Below are positions 24,058-34,569 of a DNA stretch of 64,000 nt, in pieces. The notes beneath the pieces are model-generated. The model had not been told where the DNA came from, ran no database searches, and saw nothing but the letters and a program-made list of their open reading frames with translations. The stretch is from Sipunculus nudus (Eukaryota; Annelida; Sipuncula; Golfingiida; Sipunculidae), in the NCBI GenBank assembly GCA_026874595.1, contig CM049318.1:46794456-46858455 (forward strand), given 5' to 3'. The position numbers and the translations under genes were made by a program. Every line of letters starts with the position of its first letter. The stretch's first letter is position 1.

Positions 24058-26617
24058 ATGAACAAGGCCTACAGGCCTAATGCGAACCTGTGCATATGGA
24101 TATACACCAGGCATAACGCTTCAATGCTGAACCACTACTTTTCATATATATGAACAATGCAAGTACTAAACATTTTGAACAAGAAACAATACACAAACAT
24201 TCTTGCATGGGTGCACACAACGAAAAAAATTATTGTTGGTGGCACCACCAGTCTTGTATACGACAAAGCTATTTGACATGTATAAATATGCCCAATTTCA
24301 GGCTGATATATCAAATTCCTCCGTAGAATTAAGCAGGCACATACACTTTGCAAAAGTCATTGTAGATGGCGACACCTGTATTGTGAACGAGAAAGCCATT
24401 AAAGACACATAGACAGGTCAGAATATCAGGCAATACATCAAACTTACCTTAAGTCTGATGCACGGGGCTGACCAAGCTTAGGTGAGAAAGGCTGTTGCCC
24501 CAAGTGTACTGTGACAAATTACTGGCTCAGGCTACTGACTGAGTGAACTCTTAACCTGCACTTGGCTAGACTGAGTGAACTTTTGACCTGTACCTGGCTG
24601 CACTGAGTGAACTCTTGACCTGTTGCATAATCTGAAACAGTTGGCAGTGTGCCAAAGCTATAAATAAATCCAGGCTGACATTTAGCCTATTGCCAAATCT
24701 GAAATAGTAGGCACACAATTGCATAAGCTCACAGATTGGCTCCATATGCAGCCCTGAGTGGCATGACACCCATGAGGTGATCACATGATACTCATGAGGT
24801 GATCACATGCTACCCATGAGATGATCACATGCTGCCCATGAGGTGATCACATGCCTTGTGCTTGGCTGCACTGATTGAACTCTTGACCTATATTTGGCTG
24901 CACTGAATGAACTCTTGATCTGTTGCCAAATCTGAAACAGTTGGCAGTTTCTCAACCTATTCAAGAAACATACACAATCTTGGCCTGTTATGTAACTCTG
25001 CTAATATTTATCCAACACGAACAATTTGAACAAACTTTAGAGGGCTCACCTCTGGGATCACAAGAAGAAGACTTTTAAAGTTTTTTTTCAGCTTTTTCCC
25101 TGTAATATCTAAGTTAATGCAGATAGCAAAAATAAGCTGAATCCATCAACATTTGATATGTGACATATAACTGCATAAATTTTGGGGAAAGTAGCTCCTG
25201 CTATTCCTGAGAAATTATGAGTTAGTGTACAGATGATATGTAATATCATAAATCTACATATTTTAAAAGCTTTTAAAAGACATTCTTGTCAATATTTTCC
25301 ATAGATAACCTGAAATCTAAATGTCTATAGGCATGATGTAATGGATGCTGATAAACTGGTGCTAGGCTAGATGTATCTGCTTCACACAGCTAATATATAT
25401 GGTAAATTGACTCAATTCAATCTTTATAATTCAGCGAAAATTCATTCTTTGGAACCATAAAAGACAATTATGATAAGAATTATTCAGGGAATTGTTCTTG
25501 CAAAATATTAAACAAACTGGCCTCAGAATCATCAGTCAAAAAACATTTTGTAGGTTTATAAATAATATGGGAAAATAACAGCAAAATAGCAAAGTTCAGC
25601 TTCCCATAACTCAGCCAAAAATCATTGAACCAAAACCATTTGAACAAACTTGAATCATCAACATCTAAGGATAATTAATGTGTGAGATTTAAGAATTAAG
25701 CCCAGTGGTTTTTGAGAAGAAGATTTTTGTAGCCACTTAGCTAACATGGGCTGTTATGGCATATGACTAAATTCAGCTTCCCATAACTCAGCCAAATGTC
25801 ACTGAACTGAGACCATTTGAACAAACTTGAATTATCAACATCTAAGGATAATTAATGTGTGAGATTTAAGAATTTGGCCCAGTGGTTTTTGAGAAGATGA
25901 TTTTTGTAGCCACTTAGCTAAAATGGGCTGTTATGGCATATGACTAAATTCAGCTTCCCATAACTTAGCCAAATGTCACTGAACTGAGACCATTTGAACA
26001 AACTTTAGAAAGCACTACCCTAGGATCATTTCTGTGCGATATTAACCAATTTGGCCATATCGTTTCAGAGAAGAAGTTATTTGTAGCTGTCATTATGATA
26101 CTGGCACTGATGACCCCCCTACAAAAAAGGCCGATGCAGGTGGCGCCACCAATACCTCAATTTCAGATATGACTCATGTGACCAACATTGGCATAAAATT
26201 TGGTGATGATAGCTCAAGCCATTTCTGAGATTGTAATTTTAGTATGCTTTTTTGGACAGATGACTAAGTTCAACTTCCTGTAACTCGGCCAAAAATCACA
26301 GAACTTAAACCATTCGAACAAACTTGAGAGAGATTGTTCCAGAAACCATTTCTGTAAAATATTGGACAATTTGACTGAACAGATTCGGAGAAGAAGATTT
26401 TAAATTTTTTTTTAGCTTTTTCCCTATAAAATCTAAGAAAATGCAGTTAGCCAAAAAATAAGCAAAATCCGATAGATTTTTTTAGATGACTAATTTTATG
26501 CATAAAATTTCGTGATGGTAATTCTTGCCGTTTTCAAGATAGTATGGGTTAACGTACAGACGACGGACGCCGGACGACGCCACACCATCGCATAAGCTCA
26601 CAGGTTCACTAAAAAGT
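24058..26617 (+). repeat. Family A composite repeat, copy 3 (internally deleted)
   Basis: Both ends are present: AAGGCCTACAGGCCTAATGC with GCGAACCTGTG at 24082-24092, and CACAGGTTCAC at 26599-26609 followed by TAAAAA. About half of the interior of copy 2 is missing. A sub-unit with GAATTATCAACATCTAAGG is duplicated within it, near 25650 and 25830. Confidence 0.8.
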
Positions 26618-27367
26618 GCCTGAAAAATCGAATTTACTTTAAGCCAAATAAAATATTGTTACTGACCATGCAGGCACATATAATTTACTCAGTCCAAACA
26701 GACACCTAGTAAATTAACAGTATATAGATTTTTCATGTGTTTGTCACCAGTGTGGTACAAAACAGCACATGCAAAATGGCATATAAGAGACAGGCATAAT
26801 TGATCAAATGACCAAAAAGTCCATATTTGCAGTTTAAGTTCCACTTTATTTGAAACTTAAAATGATATGTTTGTGTCTGGAAAAATTAAACAACATAATT
26901 TTAATCAATGTATTAAGCACTTTCTATCTTCATTGTAATGCCAGAGTTTAAATTAAGTATTTTAAGTATTTATATTAAGTATTTAATTATATTAAAAATT
27001 ATAAAAATAGGTTATATATATAATTATTATTTATTATTCAGATATATACTACCAATCTTATTTACTGCTGCATTTAATTTTCAAGAAAGACAATATTATG
27101 TATGAGTACACACTGAGTACACACTTTGTCTTTGATCTTTGTTTGTTTCTGCTACTTAATCAAAGTACACTATGTTTGCCCCCTAATTTCAAGTAATTAA
27201 CCTGAATTAACCTGGTATTTTGGTAGTATTCATTAACATACATATATAAATGTTTCTTAAAATTTCAGACAAAAAGTGCCTATGTGTTTAACTTGTTGTC
27301 TCAAAACATTGATTTTTTAAAAATATTAATTAAGGAATGGTTACAGTATAAATGTAACGACAAAAGA
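26618..27367. other. AT-rich low-copy DNA
   Basis: It includes runs such as TATTTATATTAAGTATTTAA near 26965. No gene, RNA or repeat was identified. Confidence 0.5.
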
Positions 27368-27602
27368 GGGACTGCTTCTGTGCGGGCTCAGCATGGACTC
27401 AAAGCCGGGAGATTGTGAGTTCAAATCTCAGCCAAGGTGGTGAGATTTATCACGGTCGGCCCCCACCCAGTAGTCAGTAGTAATCAGGCCTGGTAAACAC
27501 CAGGATATTAAATGAAAGGAAGCGTGTGATACTGCCCTGTCACATAGTCCAAAAATGGAATGGAATTCTGCAGATGTACATATACTTAGTTAAGTAAGCA
27601 TT
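27368..27602 (+). mobile_element. tRNA-derived SINE, copy 1
   Basis: It matches 37499-37745 over nearly its whole length. It keeps a B-box-like GTGAGTTCAAATCTCAGCC and a shared body with GGAAGCGTGTGATACTG, AATGGAATTCTGCAGATGTA and a TTAGTTAAG end. The A-box region is damaged: GGGCTCAGCATGG here against TTGCTCAGGGGTAGAGC in copy 2. This copy is therefore probably unable to be transcribed by polymerase III. It encodes no protein. Confidence 0.8.
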
Positions 27603-27714
27603 ATTACTAGAATATCAACAAAAGCTGACAAAAGCCCTCAGCTAAAAGTGCAGTGTTTATGTTTGGTAGCAGTAACATGTATGAAACTTTTGCTCTCACA
27701 TGAATGTATATCTG

Positions 27715-28265
27715 TATATATGTCTCTTGCAGCACTTAGAGATCAAGGCAAATGACCATACCAAGTTTCACAACAATCCACTCAATGGTTCCTGAGAAAT
27801 ATGCCCTGTGACATTGAAAAGAAGGTTAAGGTCACCCACCTTCAAACTTGATCGAGATTTTGTTGATATGCAACAGCACTGAATAAATAAAGTTCCTGTG
27901 TTAAACACTGTAGGAGATATCCAGCTCACAAGGCCAAAGTTGAAAAACTGGATAAAAATTCATTAAGATCGGATATTGTAGGTGGCACCCCCATACTCTT
28001 GCAGAAGTTACAGACCATCAGTCCAATAACCATACAAAGTTTCATAACAATCAGTGGTTCCTAAGAAATAAGCTCCCAAGTCTATTCTATTATAAGCTGT
28101 GACCTTTAAAAGTAGGTCAAGGTCACCCATCTTCAAACCTGACCTGAATTTTGTTGATATACATCTGCTAAGAAGAAATAAATTTCATACAGTGAATTCT
28201 TTTAGAGATATCCCACTCACAAGGTAAAAGTTAACGGCTGCCGGACGGACAAACAGAACATTTGA
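27715..28265 (+). repeat. Two tandem diverged units of about 270 bases (family K)
   Basis: CATACCAAGTTTCACAACAA and ATACAAAGTTTCATAACAAT head equivalent blocks. Each is followed by TGGTTCCTGAGAAAT or TGGTTCCTAAGAAAT, then AAGGTCACCCA and ATTTTGTTGATAT. The second ends at ACGGCTGCCGGACGGACAAA. Confidence 0.65.
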
Positions 28266-28980
28266 TCATCTGATTTCCACCTATACTTGAGCTTTTAGTT
28301 AGTTTAATTTATTCCCCTCAATCTGCAGAATAGTTTTGAACATAAGTACTAACCAAATCATGTGTTCAGTATATTTAGTTTTTTTTCAAATAGGAGAACA
28401 GCTACACTGAAAGTGGTGGTCATTATGACTAAAACAATACCAAAAATGAATTCTCTGGGTCATTATACCCCAGAACTCATGTATTGGTAGATTGGTAGAC
28501 CCTCTATGTCCAATGTAAAGGTAATTATGGCATTTTGCTATTTTTGCATTATTTTGGCAGCCATTTTGTTTTATGATAATAAGCAAAAATTGCCCAAGGC
28601 TGACAGAGGGCCAACCATCATATTTTTTTCATCTGATATGGTGGCAGACAAAATCCACAAAGAGAAAAACTAAAGACCATAAAACAAGGTTAGACAAAAA
28701 AATGACCTTTGGTTGCCGGACTGTTATCTGGTAATATTCAAACATTATATCAATTTTTTCTTTTATGATTGTAAGCTTAATATACAACACTAGGTAAAGA
28801 CATTAACCCACTAATGCAACTTAAAATTTAAACTACCTGGTATTAGCACAGTTGTAATCATTGATAAAATTCTGAATAAGGGGTTGTAAGGGGGTAGGTA
28901 AAAAAAAAAAAAACCTGACGAAATGTATTTTCTTTGGAGGGAATTTAGTTCCAATACTTGAATTCCCTTGGAATTTATGC
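28266..28980. other. Low-copy AT-rich DNA
   Basis: A minus-strand open frame of 66 codons at 28386-28586 has no recognisable family. An A run of 13 lies near 28901. Nothing else could be supported. Confidence 0.45.
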
Positions 28981-29025
28981 TTTTTTTAAACATTATGTCC
29001 CCATATATATTAATATATACATTTA

Positions 29026-29041
29026 TACACACACACACACA

Positions 29042-29119
<78 letters not shown>

Positions 29120-29122
29120 CAT
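29026..29122. repeat. (CA)n then long (TA)n microsatellite
   Basis: A short CACACACACA tract is followed by about 75 bases of nearly pure TA interrupted by TGTATA. The tyrosine-isoleucine open frames across it on both strands are artefacts. Confidence 0.97.
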
Positions 29123-30090
29123 ACACAAATATGAAAGAGATAATCAGCTAATTATTGTGACTGAATGCAGCATACCTTTGATTGAGCATTTTTCCTGTGA
29201 AGGCATCACTGGCTTACTTTGGATTGCAAGAACTTACCAAGTGAAGTGGGAGCCCTAACTTCTCTCATATTATAACACAGCCCTGAGTTCTGTCAGCCAG
29301 CCACAGGCAACCATGTGTTATTCCAGCAATGCTGAAAACCTGCCACTGGAAACTAATTCCCACACAGCCTCCCAAGGTCTGCAACAGGTGTGTACATATA
29401 TCACTATGGAACAATGATCAGCGGCACCAGCCAGACCCACTGCTTCTTGTTGGCCTTGCATGCCCATAAATAATATAATGATATACAGGGGGTCATATAT
29501 ATATATAGGCAGTGCTTATTAATCCATTGTGCCTGTTCATTCCTGTCACATGCAGGCAGGTTATGCCCTATTGTACATATTTTACCTGGCTTCATTCACC
29601 AGTAATTGGTATCTGACAGCTGTAAACACTGAGACAGCTCATCTGTGCATAAGAAACAAATACATATGTGCACACCCACCCACAATTTATACATGAACTT
29701 ACAAAATCTTGTTGTTCCTTTGAACTTGGACAATTGTTTAATCTGACCTGCTTTCCTTGCGAATATTAAGCTGTAAAATGAAGTACTGATTGTCATTTTG
29801 TGTAATTTCATATGTGTGCTGAATGTCCACTCAGGCACATACAGGTGTATTTTATGTCAGCAAGTTAAACACTATTTTTTTAATTTAAATATTCTATTTT
29901 ATTCACATTTAATAAATCCTTTATAACATTTGTATACAGTACTTTATTATTGTTTATTGTTAGTATACAACCAACCATCAACTTGAATGGCTTTGTTTTT
30001 GGCAAGCACAAAAACAGATGTCTCCCTCCCCCCATCCCCCAATTTGAGGAGACACAAATTTACACCATCCCAAAAGTTATTTGCTTTTAG
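29123..30090. other. Low-copy DNA, no gene supported
   Basis: It shows mixed composition with short open frames on both strands and no matching repeats in the window. A short TATATATATA tract lies near 29499. Confidence 0.45.
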
Positions 30091-30099
30091 GAAAACATG

Positions 30100-30850
30100 T
30101 AAATCATCAGATTACACCTTGAAGATCAAAGTCAAAGTCACCAGTTTCAAAACTATTCCAAAAATTTGGTTGGAAAAACTTGTGTTTCAAATTGGAGGGA
30201 AATTTCTTCATAACTTCATAAGTTATGGAGGTCACAATGATTCTAGATTTTAGTGGATTTGATCTTGAAGATCAAGGGCAAGGTCACTCATTTTCAAATT
30301 TCTCTGCGATTGTGATGGAAAGAACTTGTGTGTGAAAGAAATAATATACAGTAGGTACTTAAAAAGTTGTTGGGGTTATAATACTCCTAGAATTTTACAG
30401 ATTTGACCTTGAAGATGAAGGCTAAGGTCACTAGTTTTCATACTCGAGAACATGGCAGAAACAATTGGTTTGTTAAATTTGTGGAATGAATCTTAAGCCC
30501 TATGGAAGTTGTATGGGTCACAATAATCCTAGAATTTGTCAGATTTGAAATTAAATATTAAGGTCAAGGTCACCAGTATCTGAACTCTTCTGAGAACTTA
30601 CATGTCTAATTTGAGGGGAAAATATGCAGCACTAGATGAATTATGGAGTACACAAAAATTTAACATTTCAGCCAATTTGACCATGAAGATCTTGGTCAAG
30701 GTCACCAGTTTTCAAACTTTGTTGAAACAAGTCATGTGTAAAATTTGAGGACAAATAAGAGACACTTAAAAAATTATTGGTTTCACTAACATTTTACATT
30801 TTGGTGGATCTGATCTTGACAAGCAGGGTCAAGGTCACCAAGGGTTTAGT
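30100..30850 (+). repeat. Family D tandem repeat, about 5 diverged units of 150-170 bases
   Basis: Each unit contains TTGA-GATCAAGG-CAAGGTCAC-AGTTTTCA, then TTTGAGG-AAA and GGTCACAATAATCCTAGAAT-like text. The units give a dense series of AGGTCA half-sites, all in one orientation. Similar units are at 17995-18345 and 51170-51390. Confidence 0.75.
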
Positions 30851-31016
30851 AGGTAATCCTGCAGCCATAGAAAACAATTTTATATGCAGTTTTATTATTC
30901 CTGGATACTCCAATTCATGTGGAGAGAAGTTCTTACAGGTCTATAGTTACTTAGAAAACTAATTCAGCCCATTTCTTTCAATATAGTGAGACATTTAATT
31001 TAAGATGATATGTATA

Positions 31017-32046
31017 CAGTGTAACCCCATCTTGCAACCACCATATAACTGCAATCAACATAAAATTCAGAAAATTATTCTTGGTCCCAAATATTCTAAT
31101 ATGCTATTTCAATAATAAATAACTCAGAACTTATTATTATGGGCATATTTCCTTGCCCCAGTGCTAATCTAATCCCGCAAATAGGACACTACTGTAATAA
31201 CATTGTCATGAGTCACTGGCCAAGCAAAGTCACTGCTGCTCAAACAATACATCAAAGAGGGCAACACTGATTCTGCATATGTGACAATAAAGTACTGAAA
31301 TAACTTTTGTCATGAGTCTGTGATCTCATCAAGTGTCACTGCATGGTAAATGATAGATGAAAGAGAGTAAGACTGCTACCTGATTATATAATTGTTCTGC
31401 ATGGCTGACCATTCTGGGCAGTAAAGGTAAGAATTGGCCTCTTCCATTAGCCTGTCAGTGTGTCATGTCTACCCAATGTGCAGGGTACTTCTATAAATAA
31501 CACATTGTTAGATCATTCATTCATCAGTGCAATTATTATTAACAATCTGCATGGTTAATCGTAAATGTGCTCATGCCTTACTTACCCAAGGCTTTTGAGA
31601 CATGAGCACAATGTATTTAAAGTTTGCATGAATACATATCACTCAGATTTGCCTTATCAAAAAGATCCCATTTAATTATCTAATTGTAAAAAAATATTTA
31701 GACTGTTAATTTAAACAGTTTAATTACACATACATGTAGTGTATGAAGCCAAGTAGCCTGCTTTACTTATGTTTTCTTGTTCCCTTACTTGCATATTAAT
31801 ATAAAAACTTGAATTTCTGTTATCCTCTGGTAAATTTATTATAAATCATTAATTTTGTTGATGAATAAATAAGTTAGAACAGCTTGTTTTAATTTATTCA
31901 AACTACACACCACACCTCTTCAAAATTATGGCCACTCTGCTATGAAATATATTGTTGACATAAAGATATCTCATATTAAAAAATACAATCACCCCCAATT
32001 CACAACCATTTAGCTCGAAGGTAGTCTAAATTGTGGGGGTCCACAG
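31017..32046. mobile_element. Possible pogo/Tigger-like non-autonomous DNA transposon
   Basis: The left end reads TA-CAGTGTAACCCCATCTTGC. The reverse complement of the right end reads TA-CTGTGGACCCCCACAATTT. These ends are similar but not identical, both abut a TA dinucleotide, and they resemble known Tigger-type termini. The interior is AT-rich with no transposase frame. The pairing of these two ends is tentative. Confidence 0.3.
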
Positions 32047-32770
32047 TATTTATTTCTCCTGTCTTGTAAATGCCGATTTTATTTGAAAATGGGATTCAAA
32101 GATAAAGAATCCTTTCCCAATTTCTCAAACTTGAATAATATAAAATTAATTAAAAAAAAATGACAATGGACCTCAGCTTCAAAACACTGCAAAACATAGT
32201 CCCAAGACAGAAAAAGCTCATGTTAATTGAAAATTCTTTTAAATTTATTTGATTCTTGAAAGTGAAAAATCAAGTATTCTTAAATTTAAAAGCATGGCGC
32301 ATTCTAGTAGGAAATGGATGTCTGATCCTTTGTCATAATGTGTCTATTATATAACTTGAGACAGTTGGTTAGGAAGCTCATCTTAAGTTAACTATCTGGG
32401 TAATTCTGTTTAATTGTGTGATAACAAAAGAGGTAATAATTTTTTTTATTTTAGCATTTGAACATTTAGTGCAAGTGCGTAGTTGTTATTGATGAACAAA
32501 TCACCATATAACATATATACCTTATAACATATATATCTAATTTTGTGCCTCCACCAACATATAAATAATCTTTACATGATTATCATTTAACTGAATAGAA
32601 ATACTAGGAATTCTTTTGTTAATTTTAAAATATCAAATTTAATTTTTTTCCTAGTTCTGTAATTAAGAGACCTTTATGAGTGCATCACCTTGTACAAAAC
32701 TATGTAATGGTATCAGTAAATTTGTCTAACAAAATTTGTTTTATATCTGTGTATGTATACAGCTCTAGTT

Positions 32771-32775
<5 letters not shown>

Positions 32776-32822
<47 letters not shown>
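32776..32822. repeat. (AT)n microsatellite
   Basis: A nearly pure AT dinucleotide tract of about 45 bases, interrupted once by ACAT. Confidence 0.95.
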
Positions 32823-33670
32823 TCCACGGCTGTAGAAAGCTACAAGCTTTACAAGTACAATTACTTTATCTCATGAATAAAACCCTTTTTTCCTGGCTTG
32901 TAAACTGGTGAGAGCTGCTGCCTTCCTGCAGCTATCCTGATGAAAAGTGTCAAGATAACAGTAAACCTACCTGTTCAGGTCCAAGCCTCAAGAGTCAATG
33001 AACAAACCAAATGGCTGAGTCAGCATTTCAATAGGGACAGATGTCATCAGCCATGGTAACTACAACTTGATCTGTCTCTGTAAAGGCCCTGATTGATTCA
33101 TTGTAACAATCATTAACTCTGACGACATTAGCTCATGATCAGAAAAAGTTCCACCAAAATATTTGACAAATATCAATATACCACTGGTGGTTTTTAATGG
33201 ACTGTTAAAGCAGAAGGCATGTGATGCTTAGCGTCAGTATTGATCTGTTCAACCAACTTGCGTCAGCAGGTGCTGAAATCTGCAACATTTTCAACACAAA
33301 TGGTGTCTCAAAATCACTGTCCAAAGTCTCAATGTGTCAAGATGACCCAGGATGTATTAACATCCAAATTTTAAGAACTTTTCATTTATAAATGACATGA
33401 TTCCTACTTTGTTAGCACTACACGGTTAAGTAATTTTTTGTTGGTGTAGACACTGCATGCCACAGACTCTCGGCATCAACTGAATTAGCCAAGTCACATC
33501 AATGACAAAAGTACCTAGGCTCAGTGATCACTTCCCCATGTATCACAATATCCACAAGCACATTCTCTCTGTGGAGACGATGATTAAATCTACCACGCAA
33601 GAGGCTGCTCTTTCCTTATTACCAACCATGCTGTTGTAGCTCATGGCCAGGTCCTCCGATTAAATTAATT
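32823..33670. other. Low-copy DNA with several transcription-factor-like sites
   Basis: The stretch is less AT-rich than its surroundings and matches nothing else in the window. It holds the 11-bp palindrome GCTGAGTCAGC (33014-33024), TGATTGAT (33090-33097) and the palindrome ATTGTAACAAT (33100-33110). A role as a regulatory element is only an inference. Confidence 0.3.
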
Positions 33671-33674
33671 TGAT

Positions 33675-33708
33675 GGGGGGTGTGGGGGGGGGGGGGGGGG
33701 GGGGGAGG
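33675..33708 (+). repeat. Long G tract (22-base run)
   Basis: Six G, then TGT, then a run of 22 G. It is a likely quadruplex former, and the exact length may be unreliable in an assembly. Confidence 0.95.
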
Positions 33709-33799
33709 ATATAAAAATTAGGAACTTAAAAATAAATGATACAAACCAGATAATAAACTGTTTGTGGCATAAATAGATGTTACATGACAATCATTTAAA

Positions 33800-34566
33800 T
33801 AAGATAAGCTAAGATATACTTTATTAATCCCAAACTGGGATATAACAATGTGGCTGCACAAATATAAAAAAAAGAATAAAAATAGACCAAAAAAATAAAA
33901 GTCATGGTTCTCAGGCACCGCCAGCATCAATTTTAAACCCCCACATCAAAAATTTTTATTTTGACTTTCAATAGAATTTTGCCAATTTTGAGCTGCAGCT
34001 GCTCGGACATTTCTTTCAAGAAGATAAAATCATACAATTTCCTTTGTTATGTAGTGCTTTTACTTGTTTAGCAAATCTGTTATTATTAAGCTTTTCACTT
34101 ATCATTTGACATTTCTGTCAAAACATACCAAAAAATTAAAAATAAAAAAAAAAAACGCTTGCCTGCATTGAATTCTGAAAAAAAGTGCCTGAGAACCATA
34201 CCTTTTTTTTTATTTTGGCCTTATAACTATAATAAGCCTAGCTAAAAATATACCAGAATTCATCATAAAGCACTATAAAACAGTACCAAACCTGACTGGA
34301 TACAACATACATGCATTACTTATATGATATACATAGATAAATAAAATTCCAATCATGCACTGATGAACACATAAACAATACACATAAAAACAGACAGACT
34401 GCTGCATATTAAGATCTAACATAAAAGCGAAAAGGGAACAGAAATCTAGCAGGTAAAAAGCTCATTGTTTAAAGATATAGCATGTGGTAAAAAAGAATTT
34501 TTATATTGTTGTGTACAGGTGTTTGATTGGACTTCAAAAGATCTTAATTTACTTAGAAAAAAGCAA
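33800..34566 (-). mobile_element. 5'-truncated LINE (non-LTR retrotransposon) 3' end
   Basis: On the minus strand a short open frame ends at TAG (34446-34448) with the text YKNSFLPHAISLNN near its end. This is typical of the extreme C terminus of LINE ORF2 reverse transcriptases. After about 600 bases of 3' UTR the strand ends GGGATTAATAAAGTATATCT followed by TAGC-TATC steps, a usual LINE 3' tail. Everything upstream of the last 30 or so codons is missing, and the copy stops at the border of the 50-bp satellite. The UTR is interrupted by a small inverted-repeat element. The clade cannot be settled from this tail. Confidence 0.7.
33904..34199. mobile_element. MITE-like element with perfect 15-bp terminal inverted repeats
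   Basis: The left end ATGGTTCTCAGGCAC is the exact reverse complement of the right end GTGCCTGAGAACCAT. The 296-base interior is AT-rich and non-coding, with an A run near the right end. The element lies inside the 3' UTR of the LINE fragment and is therefore younger than it. The outer AT of each end could be part of a target duplication. The superfamily is uncertain. Confidence 0.7.
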
Positions 34567-34569
34567 CAA

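Noticed and set aside
28811-29258. Tyrosine-isoleucine repeat frames
   Set aside because: They are translations of a (TA)n microsatellite.
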